45,762 nt of DNA, taken from Terriglobia bacterium (GTDB lineage Bacteria; Acidobacteriota; Terriglobia; UBA7540). Positions 7,710-16,100 of the stretch are shown here, one piece after another. The position numbers and the translations under genes were made by a program. How positions within the stretch are numbered: position 1 is the first letter of the stretch; each line of letters opens with the position of its first letter. The stretch covers positions 1 to 45,762 of the forward strand of contig DASTAW010000009.1 of NCBI GenBank assembly GCA_035712365.1. Reading direction: 5' to 3'. A model generated the notes under the pieces. It searched no databases and had not been told where the DNA came from. It saw only the letters and a list, made by a program, of their open reading frames with translations.

Positions 7710-8684
7710 ATGCTGGGGACCTCGCGAACGGCGGCTGTAATTGCGCTTTCCATTTCTGTTATAGCCTCAGGTGTTTGGGCCATTCTCGTCAGCTCAAGGA
7801 AAACTCCAGCCGACCGAAAAATTTCAAACGTTGCGGTGAGCAGCACAGGCAATCTTCTGGCCGCAGGGACGGCGCAGGGGAAAATCACGGTCTGGGACCA
7901 GACGACCGGCGGCGCTCCACATCAATTCAGCTTTCCGTACGGTCCGTTAAACGACCTCCGGTTCAGCCCCGATGGCCATCTGCTTGCAATCGCCTCCAGA
8001 AACCTGGGCGTGTACACGCCGGCAGAACCGGCTGCTCCGCGACTGCTGCGTTCCGACAACGAAAATTACGGAAGCGTCCGCTTCAGCAAGGACGGCCAAA
8101 GTCTGCTGGTGGTGAATGGGACGAGCATCATGGAAACCATCGACGCACATTCCGGGGCCGCGCGACTCAAGGTCTGCTGTTCCTCCATCTATGGCGACGC
8201 CACTTTCACTCCGGATGGAGAAGCCTTCGTTAATGCCGGCCACTGGCCGGGTCTCTGGGACGCGCATAGCGGAAAACTCCTCGGGCGGTTTACAACCAAT
8301 CGCGAGATCGAAACCTTTCGTCCCATTGCCTTCGATGACCGGCGCGGCGTCGTGATGATGGGCTCTCAGGATGGCCGTGTTTACGTCTGGGATGTGGCGA
8401 GTAGAAAACTGCTCGCCATCTCGCCGCCCCAATCGGCTTACGTCGATACGCTGATCGTGTCGAAGAACGGATGGGTGATCTTTGCCGGATTTGGCAGGAG
8501 CGTCGAGATGTGGAATCCCGACACCGGCCAGCATGGCACCCTGACCCCAGCTCGGCCCACCAGCAATCTGGTTCCCGGTCCCGACGGCGATTCTATTATC
8601 TTCGGGACCGTAAATGGCGAGGTCGAATTTTGGGACCTCAGGACAGAACAACGTGTACGTTCCATAAACGTTCCGCCGGTGTAA
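7710..8684 (+). CDS. WD40-like beta-propeller protein with N-terminal membrane anchor/signal
   Basis: A 324-residue protein with a hydrophobic N-terminus (residues ~8-28, RTAAVIALSISVIASGVWAI) and then six or so propeller blades. Blade signatures are ISNVAVSSTGNLLAAGTAQG, ITVWDQTTG, DLRFSPDGHLLAIAS, VRFSKDGQSLLVV, VYVWDVASRKLL and VEFWDLRTEQ. Such propellers are scaffolds for protein contacts; no catalytic residues are visible. It follows GH27 by 77 nt on the same strand, but no functional link is evident. The start has a weak AGGTAAGA ribosome site. Partner and role are unknown. Confidence 0.75.
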   Translation: MLGTSRTAAVIALSISVIASGVWAILVSSRKTPADRKISNVAVSSTGNLLAAGTAQGKITVWDQTTGGAPHQFSFPYGPLNDLRFSPDGHLLAIASRNLGVYTPAEPAAPRLLRSDNENYGSVRFSKDGQSLLVVNGTSIMETIDAHSGAARLKVCCSSIYGDATFTPDGEAFVNAGHWPGLWDAHSGKLLGRFTTNREIETFRPIAFDDRRGVVMMGSQDGRVYVWDVASRKLLAISPPQSAYVDTLIVSKNGWVIFAGFGRSVEMWNPDTGQHGTLTPARPTSNLVPGPDGDSIIFGTVNGEVEFWDLRTEQRVRSINVPPV

Positions 8685-8908
8685 TGGCCAGGTGCGGCGG
8701 GCGGCGAGGGGAAAAGCCGGACCATCCGGGGACCTCTGTCTGGTTCCCATCTTCCCAGAACCGACAACCTATAACTCTGCACGCAGAACGCTCTCCCCAA
8801 TTTGAAGTTGGCGATTGATGAACTTTGAGGTACTTTGGTCATCTTGCTTTTGCGTGGCTGAGGACAGTGCCATCGTCCAGAGATTCGGCAAAACGGGGTA
8901 TTGAGAAT

Positions 8909-9460
8909 TTGAAGTCACAAACTGTGACCTCAAAACTGGCTGTTCCGACGGAGCGGATCGAGCGCCGCATCCTGCTGGTTCGCGGGCAGAAGGTGATGCT
9001 GGACGCGGACCTTGCGGAACTATATGCCGTCAAGACAAAAGCGCTCAATCAGGCGGTCAAACGGAATCCCGACCGCTTTCCCCCTGATTTCATGTTCCGC
9101 CTCACCCACGAGGAAAAAGAAGAGGTGGTCACAAATTGTGACCACCTCCGAAGGCTGAAGTTTTCTCCAACTCTGCCGTTCGCATTCACCGAGCACGGCG
9201 CCCTGATGCTCGCCAGTGTGTTGAACTCTGGCCGCGCCGTCGAGGTCAGCGTATTCGTCGTCCGCGCCTTCGTGAGGCTGCGCGAGATGCTGGCATCAAA
9301 CCAGGAACTGGCCCGCCGCCTCGACGAGATGGAGCAGAAGTACGACTCGCGGTTCAAAATCGTGTTCGACGCCATCCGCGAACTGATGAAGCCGCCCGAA
9401 AAGCCCCGCCGGGCCATTGGTTTTGGCAGTACTGCGAGGCCGTCAGCCGAGGACGCATGA
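8909..9460 (+). CDS. ORF6N-domain (KilA-N-related) DNA-binding protein
   Basis: The ORF6N domain spans about 100 residues: ERIERRILLVRGQKVMLDAD, LAELYAVKTKALNQAVKRN, PDRFPPDFMFRLT and LPFAFTEHGALMLASVLNS. A C-terminal helical tail follows. ORF6N domains are DNA-binding or phage-antirepressor-like modules common in accessory islands. No ATG fits: in-frame starts are TTG 8825, TTG 8909 and GTG 8924. I prefer 8909 because the residues before it are unlike the family. A palindrome GTCACAAACTGTGAC (8914-8928) sits at the start, and a longer related palindrome is embedded in the coding region at 9122-9148. The stop overlaps the next start by 4 nt (ATGA), so the two genes are translationally coupled. 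Confidence 0.8.
   Translation: MKSQTVTSKLAVPTERIERRILLVRGQKVMLDADLAELYAVKTKALNQAVKRNPDRFPPDFMFRLTHEEKEEVVTNCDHLRRLKFSPTLPFAFTEHGALMLASVLNSGRAVEVSVFVVRAFVRLREMLASNQELARRLDEMEQKYDSRFKIVFDAIRELMKPPEKPRRAIGFGSTARPSAEDA
8914..8928. promoter_or_regulatory. palindrome at the start of the ORF6N gene, candidate operator
   Basis: GTCACAAACTGTGAC has 6-bp arms GTCACA/TGTGAC and overlaps the probable start region. It matches 14 of 15 bases with a second palindrome inside the gene (9128-9142). Autoregulation by the ORF6N protein is possible but unproven. Confidence 0.5.
9122..9148. promoter_or_regulatory. 27-bp perfect palindrome inside the ORF6N coding region
   Basis: The arms GAGGTGGTCACAA (9122-9134) and TTGTGACCACCTC (9136-9148) are perfect inverted complements around one A. 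The coding sense is EEVVTNCDHL. The core GTCACAAATTGTGAC repeats the palindrome at the gene start with one change. Confidence 0.65.
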
Positions 9461-10122
9461 CCTTTATGGATGCGCAGGACAAGTACTGGAACTCCGTGGC
9501 TTACGAGAAGAGGTTTGGCCACCCGTTGGTGATGGGCGAGATCGAGAGCCACGTCGAGCGGGCGGGCTGCGTTCTGGACTACGGCTGCGGCTATGGAAGG
9601 ATCATACGGGAGCTGCACGCGGCAGGGTTCACCAATCTGTATGGAGTTGATTATTCCGCCGGAATGATCGGGCGGGCAAGGCGAGAGAATCCTTTCGCCT
9701 GCTACGCTCGCAACTCAGGATCGGAAATTCCGTTCTCCGACCGATCGTTTGACGCGGTGCTCCTGCTGGCGGTGCTCACCTGCATCCCGGATTCGGGCGA
9801 GCAGGCAAAACTATTCCGGGAGCTGCACAGGGTGCTGAAAGGGGGCGGCATTCTCTATGTAAGCGATTTGCTGATTAATGATGATGAACGAAACCGAGAT
9901 CGGTATGAGCGCTTCGAGCCCAGGCACGGCTGCTACGGCGTGTTCGAGCTGGAGGAAGGCGTCAGACTGAGGCACCACACGATGGAGCATCTGGAGCGCC
10001 TTGCGGCCCCATTCCGGCCGATCAGCCGGCAGGAATTCCGCGTCGAGACGATGAACGGCCATGAGTCCCGGGCCATCCGAATGATCCTCCAAAAGCAGTC
10101 GCATGGTCACCAATCTCTCTGA
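9457..10122 (+). CDS. class I SAM-dependent methyltransferase
   Basis: A 221-residue protein with the Rossmann-like methyltransferase order: motif I VLDYGCGYGRIIREL (residues ~39-53), the acidic strand-2 end YGVDYSAGMI, FDAVLLLAVLTCIPD for motif IV, and HRVLKGGGILYVSDLL. The substrate is not evident; the C-terminal half (ERFEPRHGCYGVFELEEGV, LRHHTMEHLERL) resembles small-molecule or tellurite/UbiE-like methyltransferases only in general form. The first ATG overlaps the ORF6N stop (ATGA); a second ATG three codons later (MDAQDKYW) is an alternative. Coupling to ORF6N suggests a joint accessory function such as modification linked to a DNA-binding protein, but this is inference. Confidence 0.82.
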   Translation: MTFMDAQDKYWNSVAYEKRFGHPLVMGEIESHVERAGCVLDYGCGYGRIIRELHAAGFTNLYGVDYSAGMIGRARRENPFACYARNSGSEIPFSDRSFDAVLLLAVLTCIPDSGEQAKLFRELHRVLKGGGILYVSDLLINDDERNRDRYERFEPRHGCYGVFELEEGVRLRHHTMEHLERLAAPFRPISRQEFRVETMNGHESRAIRMILQKQSHGHQSL

Positions 10123-10240
10123 ACCGCCCGATCGTGCTGATGCTCCCGCGGCCCCTGCCAGTTTCGCGTGGAGTATCTATGAAAACGGCGGAGCAAGAAA
10201 AAAGTCCTGATGCTTACTTCTGTGTGGCGGCCATGGCATC

Positions 10241-11143
10241 TTACTTCAGAACTGCTCTTATCTTCTGCAACTCGGCGGTCAGGTTCTGCTTTTCTTCCAC
10301 CACGCGCTTCGGATTTGGAATGAGTCTTGGCAGGGGCTCGGGCGCGTCGGCGATGGATTTCTGAAGCTCGGGGAGCTCCGCCGGATTGCTGAGCGCGCTG
10401 ACGTAGAGACCTGTGATCCGCCCCAGCGCCGCCCGCGCCTGCGGGTCCAGTTTCTCGACGCCACCGGCCGTGCGAAAAGGCGCGCGAAAAATTCCCAATT
10501 CCTGTTCCACGGCGGCTCGCCAATCCAGACCGTCCGGTCCAATCCCCGATAACGCATTTCGCAGAGTCGCCCGCTCATCGCCGGACAGGTTCGCCAAGTG
10601 CACGATGAACGCCATTGCCCGAAGGTGCGCCGCAAGTAAATTTTTCGCCACCACCGCCGAAAACAGGGTTCCGCCGTTCGCCACGTCATGCGAGAAGCGC
10701 ACTCCCGCCGCCAGCGCCCGCACGGCCGCGTCGGGATCGCTCATCCCCAATTGTAGCGAATAGAGAACGTTCAGCCGCCCAAGCTGCAGTGCCTTCCGAA
10801 CGTAATCCACCGGCACGTCCGGCCCGAGCTGGTAATCGATGCCCCAGTCGCAATAGGGCAGCGCGGCGCCGCGCGCCATAGTCTCGAGCGCCTTGCGGTT
10901 TCTTTCAATCAGGTCCTTGTATGTTGACTGCACAAACGGCGCAGTGCCCTCGAGAATCCGGTTCAATTCTTTCACCTGCGCGTCCGTCAGCGCCACATCC
11001 TGCATTTGGGCAAATGCCGACCAGTATCGCAAAGCGGCGTTCTCGCCCGCCTTCGAGGACGTTTGCGCCGGCAGTCGAACCGGCACCGCGGCCAGCATGG
11101 CCAAGACCAGTGTTGCCAAAGCAAGGCGTCGGGAAATCCTCAT
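10241..11143 (-). CDS. secreted protein of unknown function, third gene of a sigma-factor unit
   Basis: A 300-residue protein with a clear signal peptide (MRISRRLALATLVLAMLA, cleavage near LPAQ). The rest is helical: YWSAFAQMQD, LNRILEGTAPFVQSTYKDL, CDWGIDYQLGPDVPVDYVRK, HLRAMAFIVHLANLSGDERA. I do not recognise a named domain; similar helical exported proteins occur in Acidobacteriota. Its ATG overlaps the stop of the preceding membrane protein gene (ATGA at 11140-11143), so it is co-translated with it. It is probably the output or sensor-side component of the sigma-factor unit. Confidence 0.7.
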   Translation of the reverse strand: MRISRRLALATLVLAMLAAVPVRLPAQTSSKAGENAALRYWSAFAQMQDVALTDAQVKELNRILEGTAPFVQSTYKDLIERNRKALETMARGAALPYCDWGIDYQLGPDVPVDYVRKALQLGRLNVLYSLQLGMSDPDAAVRALAAGVRFSHDVANGGTLFSAVVAKNLLAAHLRAMAFIVHLANLSGDERATLRNALSGIGPDGLDWRAAVEQELGIFRAPFRTAGGVEKLDPQARAALGRITGLYVSALSNPAELPELQKSIADAPEPLPRLIPNPKRVVEEKQNLTAELQKIRAVLK

Positions 11144-11574
11144 GGTTTCAAATCCTCCATGCTCAGCGCGGCCAGCGCGCTTTCGGTGCCTTCCGGGAAT
11201 GGTTCGGCGCGGCGCTGGAACGCCAGCCCGTCGAGCGCCGATTTGACGGACGGCGCACGCGCCAGCAACTCATTCGCGCTCCTGATGGTCAGCGGGCGGC
11301 CACCGGCCAGCGGTATTGCTTTCACAACGTCCACTGCCTTCACCTTTACGTCCACGACCTTGGGCTTGCGGTGAATCGCAGGGGACTGATTAGCCCGCTG
11401 GTGGGCGATGACCGCCGCCACAAGCACCAGCACCACGGCGGCGGCCGCGCACACGGCCAGCACGAATTTCCTGCGCTTTGCGGGGACGCTTCGCTCCATG
11501 GGCAGACGCTCGGCGGGTAGTGGCCGAAATTTCTTCAGCCGGACTTCAAATTGCTCGTCGTCATGGTCCAGCAT
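11140..11574 (-). CDS. single-pass membrane protein, candidate anti-sigma factor
   Basis: A 144-residue protein starting at the ATG at 11574, with GGGAGG six bases ahead. The N-terminal ~40 residues are cytoplasmic and charged (MLDHDDEQFEVRLKKFRPLP). One TM helix follows at ~37-57 (RKFVLAVCAAAAVVLVLVAA), then a periplasmic tail with IHRKPKVVDVKVKAVDV and LTIRSANELLARAPSVKSAL. It overlaps the sigma factor gene by 14 nt, the standard order for an anti-sigma regulator. It has no H-x3-C-x2-C zinc motif, so if it is an anti-sigma it is not the classical ZAS type. Function is inferred from position and topology. Confidence 0.6.
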   Translation of the reverse strand: MLDHDDEQFEVRLKKFRPLPAERLPMERSVPAKRRKFVLAVCAAAAVVLVLVAAVIAHQRANQSPAIHRKPKVVDVKVKAVDVVKAIPLAGGRPLTIRSANELLARAPSVKSALDGLAFQRRAEPFPEGTESALAALSMEDLKP

Positions 11575-12064
11575 GGCAGTCCTCCCTGGCGCACATGGTT
11601 TCGCGCAGCCTTGCGAGCGCATAGCGGTATCGCGAGGCGGCCGTATTCGGACTCACGCCCAGAACCTCACCGATCTCGGCAAAGGTCAGATCTCCCCAGA
11701 TGTGCAGCACCGTCACCTCGCGTTGGCCGCTGTCGAGCGCCGCAAGCGCCTGCCGCAGCCTCAGTTCCGCCGCGTAATCGCGGTCCGGCGGCTCGAACCA
11801 CGCCGAACGGGCGTCCAGCACCACCTCGCGCCGGCGAGTTTTGGCGTCATTCAGAATAGCGTTTCGCACCGAGGCAAACAGGTAAGCTTTGGCGTCGGCC
11901 GCATGGTCGATGCCCTGGGCCAGCAGCTTTGCAAACACCTGGTGCACGGCGTCCTGGGCCCGGGCGCGGTCACCCGCAATCGCCGCCGCAAACAGCACCA
12001 GCGCGGCACTGTGCCGGCGGTAAAGCGTCTCGATGATTGCGCCGTTGTCTCCAGCGTTCTGCAC
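11561..12064 (-). CDS. ECF-type RNA polymerase sigma factor
   Basis: A 167-residue protein with a GTG start. Region 2 is LYRRHSAALVLFAAAIAGD, then QDAVHQVFAKLLAQG and AYLFASVRNAILNDAKTRRR. Region 4 is LAALDSGQREVTVLHIWGD, then LTFAEIGEVLGVSPNTAASR with the helix-turn-helix, and YRYALARLRETM. Size and the lack of regions 1 and 3 fit the ECF class. It heads a three-gene overlapping unit with a membrane protein and an exported protein. Region 2 carries QDAVHQVF where most have E-D-x-x-Q-E-x-F, a modest deviation. The regulon is unknown. Confidence 0.88.
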   Translation of the reverse strand: MQNAGDNGAIIETLYRRHSAALVLFAAAIAGDRARAQDAVHQVFAKLLAQGIDHAADAKAYLFASVRNAILNDAKTRRREVVLDARSAWFEPPDRDYAAELRLRQALAALDSGQREVTVLHIWGDLTFAEIGEVLGVSPNTAASRYRYALARLRETMCAREDCHAGP

Positions 12065-12500
12065 GTCACGGTCTCAGGAATAAGACAATCGAGGCCCGCA
12101 GATTTGTCTATCAGGCTCGAAGGGATTATCGCATCAGGCAGGTTTCGGCGCGACGCGCCGGACGGTAAAGCTGGGGCGGGCCACGTGCGGACACAGAACC
12201 CCGAGAGGAGCGAAGATTTTAGCGGGGGCGTGAGCCCTGTGGATAAGAGCCTTATGGACCGGTGGCAGTCCCCCTTCTCCCCGGCGGGGAGAGGGTTAGG
12301 GGGTGCGGCGTTCATTCACCCACGGCTTGCGGGGTGGGCTAAATTCTGCCGCTTCTCCGGAGCTGCCGGGCGACTTGGCGATTCAAGATTGCAGCTTCAT
12401 CCCTCATCTATAGTGGTGTTATGCCAGTCGCTATTGCGCCATGAGCGGGAGGGCAGAGCCCTCCCCTACGCCGGGTCGATGGTTGCATTCCGGTTGCGAA
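12065..12500. other. intergenic region with repeats; no gene seen
   Basis: It holds a self-complementary stretch at about 12268-12300 (CCCCTTCTCCCCGG / CGGGGAGAGGGTTAGGGG, imperfect) and a CTACG-tailed hairpin at 12447-12470. The sigma factor promoter should lie at its left end. No RNA gene is recognised. Confidence 0.55.
12447..12470. repeat. CTACG-tailed hairpin element, copy 4
   Basis: Perfect 8-bp arms GGGAGGGC (12447-12454) and GCCCTCCC (12458-12465) have the loop AGA and are followed by CTACG. Confidence 0.6.
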
Positions 12501-13034
12501 TCACCGCGTGCTGCCGAAGGTGAAAACAAGTCCGCTTGAGAACCGAACGCTTTCCTGGTGTCGCTTCATGAAGTCCGTAACGATGAGATCGCCCTGGAGC
12601 ACCCGGAAGGAGACCATATTGCTGATCTTGAAATCAATGCTGCCGCCGAATGCTGCGCCAAAGGTGGTGGCGGTCGCCGGAATGCCGGCAAAGCCCTGGC
12701 TTCCCCTCACGACTCCCAACAGGGCGTGGGCGGAGGGAGTGAATAACGAGAGCTTGCGGTATGAGAACACGGGGCCGTACATAATCTGCTGTGAGTTGGT
12801 GTTGAAACCATTGCGCGTGCCCCACTGAGTGCCGAAGTCCAGCATTCCACCGAACCAGCTATTAACGTTCTGGACTGCGGCGGCCTCACCTCCGTCCAGG
12901 TTAAAACTGGTGTGGTTAATGTCACCAAGAAGATGCGAGTATCCGCCGTAGACCTCCCATTTGGGAGCCTGCTGCGCCAGAGCTGTGGCGCCGAGCAACA
13001 CCCACATCATTATAAACAAACTAAACCTTCGCAT
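12501..13034 (-). CDS. outer-membrane beta-barrel protein
   Basis: A 177-residue protein with a signal peptide (MRRFSLFIMMWVLLGATALA-Q) and a GGAGGAGA Shine-Dalgarno. The mature part shows alternating amphipathic strands typical of an eight-stranded barrel: KWEVYGGYSHLLGD, WFGGMLDFGTQW, IMYGPVFSYRKLS, LFTPSAHALLGVV, FGAAFGGSIDFKI, SFRVLQGDLIVTDF. It ends in VRFSSGLVFTFGSTR with a near-terminal Phe, as barrel proteins have for BAM recognition. It resembles the outer-membrane beta-barrel domain family common in Acidobacteriota; function is unknown, perhaps a porin-like or structural protein. Confidence 0.8.
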   Translation of the reverse strand: MRRFSLFIMMWVLLGATALAQQAPKWEVYGGYSHLLGDINHTSFNLDGGEAAAVQNVNSWFGGMLDFGTQWGTRNGFNTNSQQIMYGPVFSYRKLSLFTPSAHALLGVVRGSQGFAGIPATATTFGAAFGGSIDFKISNMVSFRVLQGDLIVTDFMKRHQESVRFSSGLVFTFGSTR

Positions 13035-13131
13035 GTAATCTCCTCCTCAATATGCCGGACTCTACCGGCTACTAACGCCATGGACCTGGCTCTTATGGTT
13101 CCGTCCATCCAACGACTGACCGGGACGCGCC

Positions 13132-16100
13132 TCAGTTCACAGTCAGTTGAATTGTAGTGCCGCGGGTAACGTTGCCCGAGGTGCCGTTGATACTCACAGT
13201 GTAGGTGCCGGCCGGCGTTCCACTTCCGGCTCCGGTTCCATTTCCATTTCCAGATACTCCAAACGACTTTCCGCTGCCACAAGCGACGCACATGGCGGCA
13301 GAGAGCGCCACGACGCCGAAGCCCAGCAGCACCTTCCGCCGTCTCGCCAGGAGAACCAGCAAACCCATTGCGAGCATAGCGGCCAGCGCGGCGATGGGAA
13401 GAGGAATACGGGAGAAAGGCCAGTTGAAGTTCATTGGTCCTGGAGGGACCAGGGAGCGGGCCGTAGTTGTTACAGTCACGGTAGCTTGCACAGGGTTGCT
13501 GCCGTCCGGCGTCACAGAGGCCGGGGAAATCGTGCAAGTGGCGCCGGTAAGCGCCGCGGGCAGTTGGCAGGCCAGGGCAACCTGGCTGGTAAACCCGTCG
13601 TTCGGCGTGACCGTCACACCGAACATCGCCGGTGTCCCCGCAGCCGTGGTCTCGGAAGGCGCCGATGTTGAGATCGAAAAGTCCGCGAGCACGCCGTTGC
13701 CCGTCAGCAAAACCTCCTGCGGGCTTCCCGGCGCATCGTCGGTGATGGTGAGCGCTCCGGCGCTTGAACCGGAGGCGCTCGGCTTGAAGGTGACTTGAAT
13801 GGTGCAGTTGGTTGTGGGCTGCAGCGGCGCTTTGGTGCAGTTATCGGTTTCAGAGTAATCGCCGCTGGCCACGATGCTTGAAATGGTGAGCGCCGCGTTG
13901 CCGGTGTTCGTCACCTGGATGGATTGAGCCGACGACGTGCTGCCTACATTCTCACCGCCGAAGGCCAGGCTGGTGGGCGACAAGGTCAAAATGCCCGTGG
14001 GATTTCCGGTACCGCTCAGGTTCGCCACGTGCGGGCTGCCCGGGGCCGTGTCAACAATGCTGATGGCAGCGGTTCGAATGCCGGAGGCTGCGGGCGTGAA
14101 GGTCACGGAAATGGTGCACTTCCCGCCTGCCGGCTGCGCCGTGCCGCAGTCGTTGGTCTGCGCGAAATCACCGGCGTCGTCTCCGGATATTGTGATGCTC
14201 GTGATGGTGAGCGGATTGTCACCATTGTCGAGCGTGATGGTCTTCGGCGCGCTCGTCGTATTCACAAGCTGGGGCGCAAAAGTGAGGCCGGCCGGGCTCA
14301 GCGCAAGTCCGGCGGAAACAATCACCTTCGAAATGAAAGCGTCGCAGTTGCCGCCCGGAGTGATTTGAGCCGGATTTGAGAGCGGGAAATCGGTTGAGCA
14401 GGTTTGCCCCGCCACGTAGGCTGCGCCCAGGGTGTCCACGGCGATACCGTTACCCGACTCCGTATTCGATCCTCCAAGGTAGGTCGAGTACACAAGCGCC
14501 GCTCCGGCCGGGTTCAGCTCTGTGACGAAAGCGTCAGAGTTGCCGCCGCCGTAAGCCGACTGAAACACAGCCGTGCTCACGGGAAAATCGGTCGAGTTGG
14601 TTGTCCCCGCAATGAAAGCATCGTTGTTCAGATCCACGGCGATCGAGTTGCCGCTGTCGCCCGCCGAGCCCCCCACGTAGGTGGAGTAGAGCAGCGATGC
14701 CGCCCCCGTTTGGCTGGGGTCAATCTTGGATACGAAGGCATCTCCGTCGCACCCGCTCTGGCTGTTGAGCTTGCAGGTAGTCTGGTAAACCCCGCTCGTA
14801 GTGGGAAAGGCGGTAGACTTCGTAAGCCCCGTGACGTACACCTTTCCCGTGGCATCCACGGCCACGCCGTTGCCCTGGTCCAGGGCGCTGCCACCGAGAT
14901 AGGTCGAATATAGGATCGAGCCTGCTCCCGCGCCGCACAAATTGGTATTGATCGTCGTCAGGAAACCGTCGCCGGCGCCGCCGTAGGTCGTCTGGAAGCC
15001 GGTCATAGGAGTGCTCCACGCAGGCGAATAGGTGATGCCCGTGATGGAGGCGTCTCCACTCGCATCCAGGGCAATTCCAAGCCCGCCGTCCTGAACGGCG
15101 CCGCCAATCGTTCCCGAGTATAAAGCCGTCGAGCCCGTCGAATCGAGCTTCAGCAGAAAAGCGTTCTGCGGAGCGGTGAAGGTGAGGCACTGTGGGGCAA
15201 CGAAGGGAAAGTCCGACGCTTGCGTTGGACCCGTCACGTATGCATTCTGATCGTTGTCCACCGCCACAGCCTGTCCGCGCGTGTGCCCATGGCCGCCGAA
15301 GTACGTCGAATAGACCAGCGCCGAGCCCGCGGGATTCAGCTTGCTCAGAAAACCGGCCGACCAGATGAATCCGTTGTTGATGATGGCGCCACACTTGCCG
15401 TCTGGCGGGCAGTTGGGATCAAACGAACTGGGCGTGACCGGAAAATCGTTCGACAATGTCAAGCCCGTCACGTAAGCGTCGCCGAGCGAATCGACGGCGA
15501 TTCCGTTCCCCTCGTCCTCGGCGCTGCCGCCGAGGTAGGTGGAATAAAGAATCGTGCCGCCGTCGGCGCTCAGCTTGGCCACAAAGGCGTCGGTCGGGAA
15601 ATCATGTTCGCCACCCATGTTGGGTTGCAGAGGATGTTCCGTGGGAAAATCGATCGAAAAAGTTCCGCCGGTCACGAAAGCCGTGCCGTCGCTGGAAAGT
15701 ACCGCGATGGCGTTTGCGCCGTCAATACTGCTGCCTCCCAGGTAGGTCGAGTACGCCAGAATGGGATCAATGACCAGCGGCTGCGCCCGGTCATATTGGC
15801 CCACGCGGAACCCCACCCCGCCCTGGCCGTCAATCACATAGCCGGCTTTTACCGGCCGGCGCTGGCCGGCTGCCTGCTGGTACGCCACTGGTTTGAGGAA
15901 TGACAACTCCCCGCCAGGAACCGTCAACACCAGGTTTCCTGCGGAATCCAGGCGCAGCTTCCGCGCACCATCAATTTGGAGCCGGATTGCCGCAGCGTCC
16001 GCGCCAGGCGCGACGGCAAAATCGTACTCGAGCTGCCGCTGACGGCCGTAATAGACAAGGTTGATGCCCGGATAGACGCCGCTCTCCATCACCTTTCCGT

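Noticed and set aside
11408-12523. 371-codon plus-strand open frame across the sigma/anti-sigma genes
   Set aside because: It lies opposite the sigma factor with intact region 2 and region 4 motifs and has no domain pattern of its own.
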